Positions 8,625 to 22,013 are shown, numbered from the stretch's first letter. The stretch is DNA of 64,000 bases from Amycolatopsis sp. WQ 127309 (GCF_023023025.1 NZ_CP095481.1:2914001-2978000), one strand, 5' to 3'. A program made the numbers and translations. Notes: generated by a model not told the origin, from the letters alone.

Positions 8625-10289
8625 GTGGTCTACGCGGTCGTGGTGGCGTGGCTGGTGCTCGCCGCGATCGTGGTGCTGACCTGGGGTCGGCTGGGCACCG
8701 ACCGCGGCCTGCGCGGTGTTGTCCTCACCCTCACGCTGGGTCTTTCGCTGCTGCACCAGCTGTTGTTCGCGACCGTCACGGAAGACGCGCTCGTTTCGTT
8801 CCGGTACGCGACGAACATCGCCGACGGCAACGGCCCGGTCTTCAACCCCGGTGAACGCGTCGAGGGTTATACGAACTTCTTCTGGCTGGTGCTGATCGCC
8901 CTTCCGCGCGCCGCATTCGGCGCCGACGTGCAAACCACCGCCGTCGTGTTCGGGGTGCTCTCGGCCCTCGGTTGTGTGTTGCTTTCCTACTTCCTCGTCA
9001 ACCGGGTGGTCGCGGCCGCGACGCCGGAGGGCACCGAGCCGCGGCCGGCGATCGGGGTCGCCGCCGCGGTGCTGACGGCGGCCGCCGGCGGGCTGGCCGT
9101 CTACGGGCCGTCCGGCTCCGAGGTGCCGCTGTTCGTGCTCCTCGTCCTCGCCGTCTGCTACTCGCTCGCCGCGCGCCGTCCGGTCGTGGCCGGGGTGCTC
9201 GTCGCGTTCGCGGTGATGACCAGCCCGACCGGCCTGGTGGTCGGCGTCCTCGGCGGTCTCTGGCTGGCCGGTGCCGCCGTGAAGAAGCAGCACAGCTGGT
9301 GGGCGCCCGCGGGCTACACGCTGGGCGCGCTGGTGTTCCTGATCCCCCGGCTGGCCTGGCGGCTGACGTTCTACCAGCACTACGTCCCGGCGCCGCTGGC
9401 CGCGAGACTCGGCGGCCCGTTCGGCGCGCAGGTGGCGGGCGGCTGGCCGTACCTGTCCGGGTTCGCCTTGGTGCACCAGGGTTTCCTGCTACTCGCGCTG
9501 GTCGCCGCGGTCGCGCTGCTGCTGCGTCGCGCGGCCGGCGCTGCCCTGGAGTCCCGCGCGCTGATCTGGCTGATGTTCGCCATGACGGCGGGCCTCGCCG
9601 CCGCGGCCGTCCTGTCGGGCGGTGACGCGGGGCCGTCGTGGCGGCTGCTGGCCGCGGTGCCGCCCCTGCTCTCGGTCGGGTCCGTCGCGGCGTACGGCGT
9701 GCTGACGGCGGACGTCGACGGGAAGCCGTCACCGCGGCCGCGCGCCTGGCCCGCCGGCACGCGATTGGTCCCGGTGACCGCCTGCGGCCTGGCCGGGATC
9801 GCCGTGCTCGTCTCGGTGTTCAGCCCCGAGATGCTCGGCCGGGTGCGCGACTGGCACACCTACGGCACCGAGCTCACCGAGATCGGCGGCTGGCTGGGCA
9901 CGTACCTGCCGCCGGGGTCGGTGGTCAGCGCCGCCGCGCCCGGCGCGCTCTCGGCCCGCGGCGGGCAGCTGCTCATCGTCGACGTCCTCGGCCGCACCGA
10001 CGACCACATCGCGCGTGACGGAACGCACGACGGCGGGTACGCCACGGACTACGACTACGTCGTCAACCGTCGCCGCCCGACCGTCGCCGTGCCCGCCGAC
10101 GGCGGTTACGCCGACAGCCAGCACTGCACCATCGACCCGGTCTACGCGGGCCAGTACGAGGTCGCGACGTTCCGCCGGGTCGGCACGCCGTACTGGGTCT
10201 CCGTCTACCCGCGGGTGGAGCAGGCGAAGTCCGTGGTCGACGACCTCGACAAGGATCCGGACTTCCGCTACGTACCCTGTCCTTCGTGA
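8625..10289 (+). CDS. AftB/ZomB-like GT-C membrane glycosyltransferase
   Basis: A 554-residue polytopic protein. An acidic ED pair (Glu53, Asp54) sits in the first extracytoplasmic loop, followed by a pattern ending GNGPVFNPGERVEGYTN. This is the signature loop of the AftB terminal arabinofuranosyltransferase family, in which the acidic pair is catalytic. AftB uses decaprenylphosphoryl-arabinose outside the membrane. The protein at 20485-22002 is a second, more divergent candidate, so which of them performs the AftB reaction is open. GTG start; divergent from the gene at 6547-8538; coupled to the next gene by GTGA. Confidence 0.7.
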   Translation: MVYAVVVAWLVLAAIVVLTWGRLGTDRGLRGVVLTLTLGLSLLHQLLFATVTEDALVSFRYATNIADGNGPVFNPGERVEGYTNFFWLVLIALPRAAFGADVQTTAVVFGVLSALGCVLLSYFLVNRVVAAATPEGTEPRPAIGVAAAVLTAAAGGLAVYGPSGSEVPLFVLLVLAVCYSLAARRPVVAGVLVAFAVMTSPTGLVVGVLGGLWLAGAAVKKQHSWWAPAGYTLGALVFLIPRLAWRLTFYQHYVPAPLAARLGGPFGAQVAGGWPYLSGFALVHQGFLLLALVAAVALLLRRAAGAALESRALIWLMFAMTAGLAAAAVLSGGDAGPSWRLLAAVPPLLSVGSVAAYGVLTADVDGKPSPRPRAWPAGTRLVPVTACGLAGIAVLVSVFSPEMLGRVRDWHTYGTELTEIGGWLGTYLPPGSVVSAAAPGALSARGGQLLIVDVLGRTDDHIARDGTHDGGYATDYDYVVNRRRPTVAVPADGGYADSQHCTIDPVYAGQYEVATFRRVGTPYWVSVYPRVEQAKSVVDDLDKDPDFRYVPCPS

Positions 10290-11719
10290 AACTCGACGTC
10301 CCGAAGCAGCGGCTGACCACCGGGGCCGCGCTCGGGATCGGGGTCTTCGCGGCGTCGTTCGCCCTGTTCGTGGTGCGGTTCCTGGTGCCGCGCCCGATCG
10401 CGATGTCCAACAACGGCGACGGCCTGCGCGTGCTTTGCGGCGCCGGCATCACCTGGCACGGCGGGCCCGAGCCGTTCATCCACCTCGCCTACAGCGCCCC
10501 GCCCGGCGCGGCGCCGTGCCGGCCCACCTACCTGCTGACGCAGAGCTGGCTGGCCGACCTGGCCGTCCGGCTCGACGGCCTCTTCGGCTTCCCCGCGACG
10601 CTGAGCCTGGTCGTCCTCGGCCTGCTGAGCAGCCTGATCGCCGCCGCGGCCGTCGCCGCGATCGTGCTCGGCCTGCCCTGCGGCCGCCGGGCGCGGCTCG
10701 CCGTGGCGGCCGGGCTGCTGCTGGTCGTCGCCGATTCGGCGTTCTTCGGGTACTTCGCGGCGGTCCTCGGTGAAGGCGCGGCCTTCCTCGGGCTGCTGCT
10801 GATCGCCGGCGGCCTGCTGCTGACCGCCCGGGAGGGCCGGTGGAGCTACGCGGGCATGGCCGTGACGCTCGCCGGTGGCGTCCTGGCGGTCAACGCCAAG
10901 GTCCAGACGCTGACCATCCTGCCGATCCTGGTGGTCGCGATCCTGCTGGTCCGGCCGGGCACGCTGCGCGGGGCCCGGCGGTGGGCGGCGGCGGTGCTGG
11001 TCATCGGCGCGCTCGGGGCCGTGACGCTCGCCGCGCAGCTGAGCGTCGAGCCCGCCGTCACCCCCGAGGGCACGCTCGCCGAGCTGCCCGGCGACGACTC
11101 GCGCGAGATCAACATGTTCAACACGATCTTCCTGAACATCGTCGACGGCCGGCACGACACCCAGGCCGACCTGGCGGACCTCGGGCTGCCGCCGTCGTTC
11201 GCGCAGTACGCGGGCAACGGCTGGTGGCACCCGCACCCGGCGCGGATCGACCCGCTCTACCCGGCCTACCGCGACCGGATGGACCGCGCGAACGTCATCG
11301 CCTACTTCGCGGGCCACCCCGGCCGGACGCTCGGGGTGCTGAACCGCGCCGCGACCGACCAGCTCACCGCGCGGCCGGACTACCTCGGCAGCTTCGACGA
11401 GTCGGCGGGCTTCGCGCCGCACGCGCAGGAGTACCGGGTGCCCGTCGTGTCGTGGCTGACCGGGCTGATCGCGCCGCTCGGGCTGTTCGCGCTGGTGCCG
11501 CTGTGGCTGCTGGTGGCGGCCCGGGCGTGGCACCAGCGCCGGGCCGCGCTGGGCGTCGTGCTGGCGTTCCTGCTGGTCGTCTCGGTGACGCAGTTCGGCA
11601 TGGCGGCGCTCGGCGACGGCATCGAAGGCGTCAAGCACCAGTCCGTCGCGCTGTTCACGCTGCTGCTGGCCCTGGTGCTCGCCGTGCCCGGCCGGCGGGC
11701 CGGCGTGCGGGCGGCGTGA
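10286..11719 (+). CDS. Polytopic membrane protein, envelope locus
   Basis: A 477-residue integral membrane protein with about ten hydrophobic helices and one large extracytoplasmic loop (about residues 250-370) rich in acidic and aromatic residues (NGWWHPHP, DPLYPAYRDRMDR). I recognise no named family with certainty; the layout resembles GT-C or Wzy-type glycan enzymes. The GTG start overlaps the preceding AftB-like stop (GTGA), so the two are probably made together and may act on the same polymer. Function unknown. Confidence 0.6.
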   Translation: MKLDVPKQRLTTGAALGIGVFAASFALFVVRFLVPRPIAMSNNGDGLRVLCGAGITWHGGPEPFIHLAYSAPPGAAPCRPTYLLTQSWLADLAVRLDGLFGFPATLSLVVLGLLSSLIAAAAVAAIVLGLPCGRRARLAVAAGLLLVVADSAFFGYFAAVLGEGAAFLGLLLIAGGLLLTAREGRWSYAGMAVTLAGGVLAVNAKVQTLTILPILVVAILLVRPGTLRGARRWAAAVLVIGALGAVTLAAQLSVEPAVTPEGTLAELPGDDSREINMFNTIFLNIVDGRHDTQADLADLGLPPSFAQYAGNGWWHPHPARIDPLYPAYRDRMDRANVIAYFAGHPGRTLGVLNRAATDQLTARPDYLGSFDESAGFAPHAQEYRVPVVSWLTGLIAPLGLFALVPLWLLVAARAWHQRRAALGVVLAFLLVVSVTQFGMAALGDGIEGVKHQSVALFTLLLALVLAVPGRRAGVRAA

Positions 11720-11788
11720 GGTTCGCCCGGTTTGTGTTCTTCCCCGCTGAACCCACGGCCCCAACCTACGGTCCCGTAACCTGACGGG

Positions 11789-12520
11789 ATGGCTGACTTC
11801 GTGTACCCGCCCGTGATCGCGGCGGCCCGGGCGATGTTCCGGGTACTGGACAACCGCATCCGGGTCGAGGGCGCGGAGCACATCCCGCGCACCGGCGGCG
11901 CGGTCATCGCGTGCAACCACGTGAGCTACCTGGACTTCATCTTCTGCGGCCTCGGCGCGCGCCCGGCCAAGCGGCTGACGCGGTTCATGGCGAAGCAGGA
12001 GATCTTCGACAACAAGATCGCCGGGCCGCTGATGCGCGGGATGCACCACATCCCCGTCGACCGCGCCGCCGGCATCGCCTCCTACCGCGAGGCCCTCCAG
12101 AAGCTGAAGGACGGCGAGGTCGTCGGCGTCTTCCCGGAGGCGACCATCAGCCGGTCGTTCACCGTCAAGGAGATCAAGTCGGGCGCCGTCCGGATGGCCG
12201 CCGCGGCGGGCGTCCCGGTCGTGCCGATGGCGCTGTGGGGCACCCAGCGGCTGTGGACGAAGGGCCGGCCGAAGGACCTGACGCGGCGGCACGTGCCGGT
12301 CTCGATCCTCATCGGCGAGCCGATGCACCCGGCGAAGGGCGACGACTGGGACGTCGTGACGAAGGAGCTGCGCGACCGGATGAGCGCGCTCGTCGACCGC
12401 GCCCAGGCCGACTACCCGGACCGGCCGGCGTCCGACGAGGAACGCTGGTGGCTGCCCGCCCACCTGGGCGGGACCGCGCCCACGCCGGAGGAAGCGGCCG
12501 AGCTCGACAACCGCTCCTGA
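11789..12520 (+). CDS. 1-acyl-glycerol-3-phosphate acyltransferase, PlsC family
   Basis: A 243-residue acyltransferase with the catalytic NHVSYLD (His44, Asp49) and the FPEATIS substrate-binding block at 115-121. PlsC enzymes acylate lysophosphatidic acid or related lipids at the inner membrane face. In M. tuberculosis, PlsC-like genes Rv3814c-Rv3816c lie beside a HAD phosphatase (Rv3813c) close to glf; the same pairing occurs here, because the convergent HAD gene begins 5 bases after this stop. The acyl acceptor is not known. Confidence 0.85.
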   Translation: MADFVYPPVIAAARAMFRVLDNRIRVEGAEHIPRTGGAVIACNHVSYLDFIFCGLGARPAKRLTRFMAKQEIFDNKIAGPLMRGMHHIPVDRAAGIASYREALQKLKDGEVVGVFPEATISRSFTVKEIKSGAVRMAAAAGVPVVPMALWGTQRLWTKGRPKDLTRRHVPVSILIGEPMHPAKGDDWDVVTKELRDRMSALVDRAQADYPDRPASDEERWWLPAHLGGTAPTPEEAAELDNRS

Positions 12521-12524
12521 CGCC

Positions 12525-13340
12525 TCAGAACCAGCGCTCGAGGACCTGCGCGACGCCGTCGTCGCCGGCCGGGCCGGTGACCTCGTCGGCCACGCCGAGC
12601 ACCGCCGGGTGGCCGTTCTCCATCGCCACGCCGTGGCCGGCCCAGCTGAGCATCTCGAGGTCGTTGGGCATGTCGCCGAAGGCGATCACCCGGTCGGCCG
12701 GGACCTCGAAGCGCGCGGCGACGTCGGCGAGGCCGGTCGCCTTGGTGATGCCGTGCGCGGCGATCTCGACCAGCCCGCCGGACGACGAGTAGGTGGCGTC
12801 GACCTCGCGGCCGAACAGCGAGTCCACGGCTTCGGCCATCTCCTCGGACGTCATGCCGCGGTGGCTGACCAGCAGCTTGATCGCCGGGTGCCCGAGCACC
12901 TCGGCGCGCGGCCCGGTGCGGCCTTCGTTGTCGCCCCACGGGTTGTGGTAGTCCGGCTCGATCACGAAGTTGCGCATGTCGTGGTCCACCGCGCCGATGG
13001 CGACGCGCTCCGAGGCCAGCCGGCAGCCGGGCAGCGCCTTGTCCAGCGCGCTCGCGATGTCGTGCAGCAGCGGGGGTTCGAGCAGGCCGTGGACCTCGAC
13101 GATCTCCTCGGTGCCGCAGTCGTAGAGCACAGCGCCGTTCGCACACACCGCGTACCCGGTCAGCTCGAGCGGCCGCGCGATCGGCGCGATCCAGCGCGGC
13201 GGCCGGCCGCTGGCCAGTACGAACGGCACACCGGCCTCGATCACCCGGCGCACGGTCGCGATCGTGCGCTCGCTGAGGGCTTCGGACGGGCCGAGCAGGG
13301 TGCCGTCGACGTCGGACGCGATCAGAAGGGGTCTCTCCAC
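12525..13340 (-). CDS. HAD-superfamily phosphatase, Cof type
   Basis: A 271-residue HAD hydrolase. Motif I DVDGT (nucleophile Asp10, general acid Asp12) is at the N-terminus and FGDMPNDLEML, motif IV, near the C-terminus. A C2-type cap lies between them, which marks the Cof/IIB subfamily acting on sugar or small-molecule phosphates. The GTG at 13340 is chosen because it places motif I at residues 10-14. Position beside plsC matches Rv3813c in M. tuberculosis. The substrate is unknown. Confidence 0.82.
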   Translation of the reverse strand: MERPLLIASDVDGTLLGPSEALSERTIATVRRVIEAGVPFVLASGRPPRWIAPIARPLELTGYAVCANGAVLYDCGTEEIVEVHGLLEPPLLHDIASALDKALPGCRLASERVAIGAVDHDMRNFVIEPDYHNPWGDNEGRTGPRAEVLGHPAIKLLVSHRGMTSEEMAEAVDSLFGREVDATYSSSGGLVEIAAHGITKATGLADVAARFEVPADRVIAFGDMPNDLEMLSWAGHGVAMENGHPAVLGVADEVTGPAGDDGVAQVLERWF

Positions 13341-13477
13341 CCCGTCATTGTCCCTGACACGTCCGGGTGAGGTTCCGCCCGTCTGCGCGAATGTCGGTGG
13401 TTCCCGATACGTTCCGACCTTCCTCCCCGCCGCCACCCTCAACGGAGAAGCTTCGCTTCACTGTTACGTTCCGCACT

Positions 13478-14374
13478 GTGCGAGTAGGCATCGTGATTCT
13501 CCCGGAAGATCGTTGGTGGGCCGCCGAGCCGAAGTGGCGAGCCGCCGAGGAGTACGGCTTCGACCACGCGTGGACGTACGACCACCTGGGCTGGCGCAAC
13601 CTGGTCGACGGCCCGTGGTTCTCCGCGATCCCGACCCTGACCGCGGCGGCGATGGTGACCTCCCGGATCCGGCTCGGCACCTTCGTGGCGTCGCCGGTCG
13701 CGCGGCACCCCGTGCCGTTCACGCGCGAGCTGACCACCCTCGACGACGTCTCCGACGGCCGGTTCGTCCTCGGCGTCGGCGCGGGTGTCGACCACCGGCA
13801 CTACGACGGCGAGGTGCTCGCCGCGCCGGAGCTGACGACCAAGCAGCGCGTCGACCGCTTCACGGAGTTCGTCGAGTCGCTCGACGGGCTGCTGATGACC
13901 GACAAGTTCGACTTCGACGGCGAGTACTACAAGGCCCGCGGCGCCCGGAACCTGCCGGGCACCGTCCAGCGGCCGCGGCTGCCGTTCGTGGTCGCGGCCA
14001 ACGGCCCGCGCACGATGACGCTCGCGGCCCGGTTCGGCGCGGGCTGGGTGACCACCGGCAAGGGCGGCGAGACCGTCGACGCCTGGTGGCGCGGGATCAA
14101 GGAACTGACCGGGGTCTTCGACGAGCGTCTCGACGCCGTCGGCCGCGAGCGGGCGGGCATCCAGCGCCACCTCAGCCTGGACTCGTGCCCGGTGTTCTCC
14201 CTGAGCAGTGTGGAGGCGTTCCGCGACGCGGCCGGCCGCGCGGGGGAGCTGGGCTTCACCGACGTCATCTCGCACTGGCCGCGGTCGTCGTCGCCGTACG
14301 AGGGCCACGAAGCCGTGCTGGAGCAGGTGGCGAGCGACGTCCTGCCGGAGCTGCACGCTGGGCCGAACGGGTGA
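13478..14374 (+). CDS. Luciferase-like monooxygenase, F420-type
   Basis: A 298-residue TIM-barrel protein of the luciferase-like monooxygenase family. It shows WTYDHLGW, the SRIRLGTFV strand, and DDVSDGRFVLGVGAG with the usual cofactor-side glycines. Related actinomycete proteins commonly use coenzyme F420. GTG at 13478 is taken as start because the barrel begins immediately (VRVGIVILPED). It is a lone gene with its own terminator downstream and no partner subunit, so it is unlikely to be a light-producing LuxA. Substrate unknown. Confidence 0.75.
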   Translation: MRVGIVILPEDRWWAAEPKWRAAEEYGFDHAWTYDHLGWRNLVDGPWFSAIPTLTAAAMVTSRIRLGTFVASPVARHPVPFTRELTTLDDVSDGRFVLGVGAGVDHRHYDGEVLAAPELTTKQRVDRFTEFVESLDGLLMTDKFDFDGEYYKARGARNLPGTVQRPRLPFVVAANGPRTMTLAARFGAGWVTTGKGGETVDAWWRGIKELTGVFDERLDAVGRERAGIQRHLSLDSCPVFSLSSVEAFRDAAGRAGELGFTDVISHWPRSSSPYEGHEAVLEQVASDVLPELHAGPNG

Positions 14375-14465
14375 CATCCGGGTAGCCGGGAAACCGATTG
14401 CCGTCCCTCAGGCGTCCTTCAGAGCAGACGTCAAGGATCACCCCGGGGGTGGTTGGGGGACGGGG

Positions 14466-14508
14466 AGCCCTCGTGGCCGCGGCACGGGGCGCCGCGGCCA
14501 CGAGGGCT
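14466..14508. terminator. Strong bidirectional terminator hairpin
   Basis: An 18-base-pair perfect stem (14466-14483 with 14491-14508, arms beginning AGCCCTCGTGG) closes a 7-base loop between two convergent genes. A T-containing tail (TTGTCC) follows. Its place and strength fit termination for the monooxygenase gene and, in reverse, for the DUF6541-type gene. Confidence 0.8.
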
Positions 14509-14513
14509 TTGTC

Positions 14514-18333
<3,820 letters not shown>

Positions 18334-18337
<4 letters not shown>

Positions 18338-19320
18338 GCGAGACGACCGAGCAGCGCAACAGCGACGAAGCGGCCGTGACTCCTGAGGCACCGGAGACAC
18401 CGGTGACGGCGGAGACGACAACGGGGACCGCGGCACGCGGCCCGTTCGGCCTGGTCGGCGGCGTGATCAAGACCGCACGTCCGCGCCAGTGGGTGAAGAA
18501 CGTGCTGGTCTTCGCGGCCCCGTTCTTCGCCTTCTCGAAATCGACCGACCGCACGGGCCTGCTGCTCGACGCGGTCGTCGCCTTCGTGGCCTTCTCGCTG
18601 GTGGCGAGCTCGGTCTACCTCATCAACGACGCGGTCGACGTCGAGGCCGACAAGGCGCACCCGACCAAGCGGAACCGGCCGATCGCGGCCGGGATCGTGC
18701 CGGTACCCGTCGCGTACGGGTCCGCGGTCGTGTTCTTCCTCGCCGGCCTCGGCGTCTCGTTCCTCGCCAGCTGGCAGCTGGCGGTCGTGCTGGCGGTCTA
18801 CGAAGCCGTCCAGCTCGGCTACTGCTTCGGCCTCAAGCACCAGCCGGTGGTCGACCTGGCCATCGTCGGCTCGGGCTTCCTGATGCGCTCGATCGCCGGT
18901 GGTGTCGCGGGCGGGCTCGCCCTGTCCCAGTGGTTCCTGCTGGTCACGGCGTTCGGCTCACTGTTCATGGTGGCCGGCAAGCGCTACGCGGAGATCATGC
19001 TGTTCGAGCGCACCGGGGCGAAGATCCGGTCGTCGCTGAAGAAGTACTCGGCCAGCTACCTGCGGTTCGTCTGGGCGACGTCGGCGGCGATCCTGATCAT
19101 GTCCTACTGCCTGTGGGCGTTCGAGATCCGCCAGACCGAGCACAACTCGGTGTGGGCGCTGATCTCGATGGTGCCGTTCGTGGTGGCGGTGCTGCGCTAC
19201 GCGGTGGACGTCGACGGTGGCATCGCGGGCGAGCCCGAAGAGATCGCGCTCAAGGACCGCGTGCTCCAGGTGCTCGGCGCGACGTGGGTGGCCACGCTGT
19301 TCCTGTCGTTCTACCTGTGA
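18334..19320 (+). CDS. ubiA: Decaprenyl-phosphate phosphoribosyltransferase (DPPR synthase)
   Basis: A 328-residue UbiA-superfamily prenyltransferase with about eight membrane segments after a 45-residue Thr/Glu-rich N-terminal tail. The first Asp-rich motif is NDAVDVEADKAHPTKRNRP. Rv3806c-type enzymes join PRPP to decaprenyl phosphate, the first committed step to the arabinose donor. The ATGA overlap with the PAP2 gene indicates coupling. The next steps, DprE1 and DprE2, are encoded at 24039-26161. Confidence 0.93.
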
Positions 19321-19431
19321 AGTCTCATGGCCGATCGACAGGTTGGCTTCAGGTTCAGCACAGCTGACGGGGTCACCCTGAGGTGGTGGGGGCGGGCAGC
19401 GCGCTCGTCCCCGTAGACCACAGGAGCGACC

Positions 19432-20382
19432 ATGACCGACCAGCCGCGCGACCCGAACCAGGTCCCGCCGAACGCGGGCGCGGAGCAACCGGCCGCCGAA
19501 CAGCCCACGGCCCAGGCCGGCGCGGCTGAGCAACCGGCCACGGCCCAGCCCGGGCAGCCCGCCGCCGCACAGCCGTCCGCCACGGCCGCGCAGCCTTCTG
19601 CTGCGCAGCCGGGGTCCGAGCAACCGACCGCTGTGCAGCCCTCCGCCGCGTCTGCGACCGGGCAACCGGCAGCCGAGCAGCCCACTGCCGTGCAGTCCTC
19701 CGCCGCGCCTGCAGCCGGGCAGCCGGGAGCCGAGCAACCGACTGCCGTGCAGCCGCCCGCGCAACCGGCGGCTGGGCAACCGGCGGCTGGGCAACCGGCG
19801 GCTGGGCAACCGGCCACCGGACAGCCGTCATCCGGGCAGCCGACCATGACGCTGCCCTCCGCTGGGCCACCGTCCGCCGCTCCGGGTCAGCCCAGTGCCG
19901 CGGCCCAGCCCGGCGCTGCTTCGGCGGCCGACCAGACCGCCGCCCACGGCCAGCAGGGCCCGCCCACCCCGCAGCTCAACCAGCCCGGCCCCGGGCAGGC
20001 CTACGGCGCTCCCGGCCCGGGCTACGGCGCCTGGGGCGCCCCCGCAGCGGCCGCACCACGGCAGTCCGGCGGGCTCCGCCGGTTCGTCGGGCACCGCGCC
20101 ACCCAGCTCGTCGCCGTCGGGATCCTAGGGCTCCTGATCGGCGGCGGCATCGTCGGCGGGATCGCGGCGGCCACGAGCCACGGCGGCGGCCCCCGCGACG
20201 GCCGTCCGGGCATCCACCGCCAGTACTCCGGCCCCGGCGCAGGCCCGGGCACGGACGGCCGCGGCGGCTTCGGCAACCGCGGCGGCGGCAACTCCGGCAA
20301 CACCAACCCTGATCCCGGCAACCCCAACGGCGGCAACTCCGGCAGCACCGACGGCACGAACGGCTCCGGAGCCGGTATCTGA
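19432..20382 (+). CDS. Ala/Pro/Gln-repeat single-pass membrane protein
   Basis: A 316-residue low-complexity protein that I cannot assign to a family. Residues 1-220 are almost entirely Ala, Pro, Gln, Gly and Ser, with three 19-residue repeats of the EQPTAVQ type (57-nt DNA units from 19618). One membrane helix (about 230-250) follows a short basic stretch, and the last 60 residues are Gly/Asn/Asp-rich and probably extracytoplasmic. AGGAG precedes the ATG. It sits between ubiA and an AftB-like gene and could be a wall-spanning or scaffolding protein. Confidence 0.75.
   Translation: MTDQPRDPNQVPPNAGAEQPAAEQPTAQAGAAEQPATAQPGQPAAAQPSATAAQPSAAQPGSEQPTAVQPSAASATGQPAAEQPTAVQSSAAPAAGQPGAEQPTAVQPPAQPAAGQPAAGQPAAGQPATGQPSSGQPTMTLPSAGPPSAAPGQPSAAAQPGAASAADQTAAHGQQGPPTPQLNQPGPGQAYGAPGPGYGAWGAPAAAAPRQSGGLRRFVGHRATQLVAVGILGLLIGGGIVGGIAAATSHGGGPRDGRPGIHRQYSGPGAGPGTDGRGGFGNRGGGNSGNTNPDPGNPNGGNSGSTDGTNGSGAGI
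19618..19805 (+). repeat. In-frame tandem repeats (57-nt and 15-nt units)
   Basis: Three diverged 57-nt units start at 19618, 19675 and 19732. A 15-nt unit GCAACCGGCGGCTGG is repeated three times exactly at 19761-19805. All are in frame and encode Ala/Pro/Gln/Gly-rich segments. Such perfect short repeats tend to vary in number between strains. Confidence 0.85.
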
Positions 20383-20390
20383 CCCACCTC

Positions 20391-20425
20391 AGAGCCGTCA
20401 CTTTCGCCGTGAAAGTGACGGCTCT
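20391..20425. terminator. Terminator-like hairpin
   Basis: A perfect 15-base-pair stem (AGAGCCGTCACTTTC at 20391-20405 with its complement at 20411-20425) around a 5-base loop, 9 bases after the repeat-protein stop and upstream of the AftB-like start. It should separate these two transcription units. Confidence 0.75.
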
Positions 20426-20484
20426 GGTGTCACTTGATACCGGTCAGATCACGTTCGCGTCACGAGCAGAGTACGGTGTTCGTG

Positions 20485-22002
20485 ATGCGAAGCGCCTCCG
20501 CAGAACTCGACGAGGCCACCGGTGCGCTGCCGGTGGCCCGGCCCGCCACCCGTCCGTGGATCCTCCCGGCGGGTGCCGCGGTGGCGTCCGCCGTGGTGTT
20601 CGCCCTGGTCAGTCGCCATCTGATCGATGACACCTACATCACGCTGTCCTACGCCAAGAACCTCGCCTTCCACGCGCACTGGGGCCTGATCGAGCAGGGC
20701 ACGGCGAACACCGCGACGTCCCCGCTGAACGTGCTGGCCCTCGCCGCGGTCACGTTCGTCGTCCGCGACGCCGTGCTGGCCGCCGGGATCGTGTTCGTCG
20801 CCGCGCAGGTGGGGCTCGTGCTCGGGCTGCGCCGGCTGGCCGGGCGCGTAGGCCTGCCGCCGGCGTTCGCGCCTCTGACGTTCGCCTTGCTGCTGGTCAA
20901 CCCGCTGCTGCTGTCGTCGGTCGGCCTGGAGGTGGCGCTCGGCGCCACCGGCGTCGTCTGGACGCTCGTCTACGCGGGGGAGCGCCGGCCGGGCCGGCTG
21001 GGGCTCGTGATCGGGCTGCTCGCGCTCGTCCGGATCGACCTGCTGCTCATCGCGCTCGTGGTGTTCCTGGCCCGCCGCGAGTTCTGGGACGGCATCTGGC
21101 GGACGGTCTTCGGCGCCCTCGCCGTGACGCTCCCGTGGTTCGGCTTCAGCTGGCTGGTGCTCGGCTCGGCCGTGCCGGACACGCTGGTCATCAAGATCAG
21201 CCAGCAGTCGTGGGGCCCGTTCAGCTTCACCAACGGCCCGCTCCTCTACTGGCGCAACTTCCCGGCCGCGGCCACGCTGTCGTTCCTGCCGCTGCTGCTC
21301 GGCGGCCTGGCCGGGCTGCTCTGGCTGGTCCAGCTCCGCCGCGGCTCGGCGACGGCCCGCCGCCTGACGCCGTTCGCGATGCTCGCCGTCGCGGGCGCGT
21401 TGCACTACCTCGCCTACAGCCAGCTCGGCGTCCCGCCGTACCACTGGTACTACGCGCCGAGCATCATCGGCGCGACGATCTTCCTGGGCGCCTGCGTCAC
21501 GGCGGCGCCGCACCGGGCGAAGCAGGCCGCGTGGACCGGCGCCGGCGCGGTGCTCGCCGCGAGCGTCGCGGTGTACGTGCTGCCGGGTGTCCCGCGTCAG
21601 TTCGCGCCGATCACCAGCAACCACGCGTCGACGACGGAGTACCGCGAGATCGGCCAGGAACTGGCGGCGATCGCCCACGGCCGCACGGTCGAGACGGCGG
21701 GCGAGGTCGGCGCGCTGGCGTACGCGTGCGACTGCGAGCTGGTGGACGAGTTCTCCGACCGCGGCGCGGTCGACCCGGCGATCGCCGAGACGAAACGCCG
21801 CAGCGGCGAGCTGGGCCGCGCGCTGCTCGAGGCCAACTTCCACAACTTCGACCACAGCGTCGCCCCGATCAGCCCGCAGCTGGTCCTGGCGACCACGCGC
21901 CACGCACCGCCGTCGACGGCGCTGGCGAGCTGGCGCATCGACTCGCCGTGGATGGGCCGGCAGAACCTCTACCTGATGCCCGCGCCGGCCCCCGGAAGCT
22001 GA
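20485..22002 (+). CDS. AftB-like GT-C membrane glycosyltransferase
   Basis: A 505-residue polytopic protein with a short cytoplasmic tail, about ten hydrophobic segments and a soluble C-terminal domain of roughly 130 residues. An acidic pair (Asp48, Asp49) in IDDTYITLSYAKNLA lies right after the first helix, as in GT-C enzymes of the AftB kind. By position after ubiA it corresponds to aftB (Rv3805c), which adds terminal beta-1,2-arabinofuranose from decaprenylphosphoryl-arabinose. The GERVE pattern after the acidic pair is not conserved, so the call rests mainly on topology and synteny. ATG 20485 is preferred over an upstream in-frame ATG at 20434. Confidence 0.65.
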   Translation: MRSASAELDEATGALPVARPATRPWILPAGAAVASAVVFALVSRHLIDDTYITLSYAKNLAFHAHWGLIEQGTANTATSPLNVLALAAVTFVVRDAVLAAGIVFVAAQVGLVLGLRRLAGRVGLPPAFAPLTFALLLVNPLLLSSVGLEVALGATGVVWTLVYAGERRPGRLGLVIGLLALVRIDLLLIALVVFLARREFWDGIWRTVFGALAVTLPWFGFSWLVLGSAVPDTLVIKISQQSWGPFSFTNGPLLYWRNFPAAATLSFLPLLLGGLAGLLWLVQLRRGSATARRLTPFAMLAVAGALHYLAYSQLGVPPYHWYYAPSIIGATIFLGACVTAAPHRAKQAAWTGAGAVLAASVAVYVLPGVPRQFAPITSNHASTTEYREIGQELAAIAHGRTVETAGEVGALAYACDCELVDEFSDRGAVDPAIAETKRRSGELGRALLEANFHNFDHSVAPISPQLVLATTRHAPPSTALASWRIDSPWMGRQNLYLMPAPAPGS

Positions 22003-22013
22003 CCCGCCGGCGC

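Noticed and set aside
3055..14374. Bioluminescence system (LuxC, LuxE and a luciferase-like monooxygenase)
   Set aside because: The monooxygenase is a single F420-type protein more than 8 kb away in another transcription unit, with no LuxB partner and no LuxD.
19618..19805. CRISPR-like repeat array
   Set aside because: Repeats are in-frame, lack unique spacers of constant size, and encode a low-complexity protein segment; no cas genes are present.
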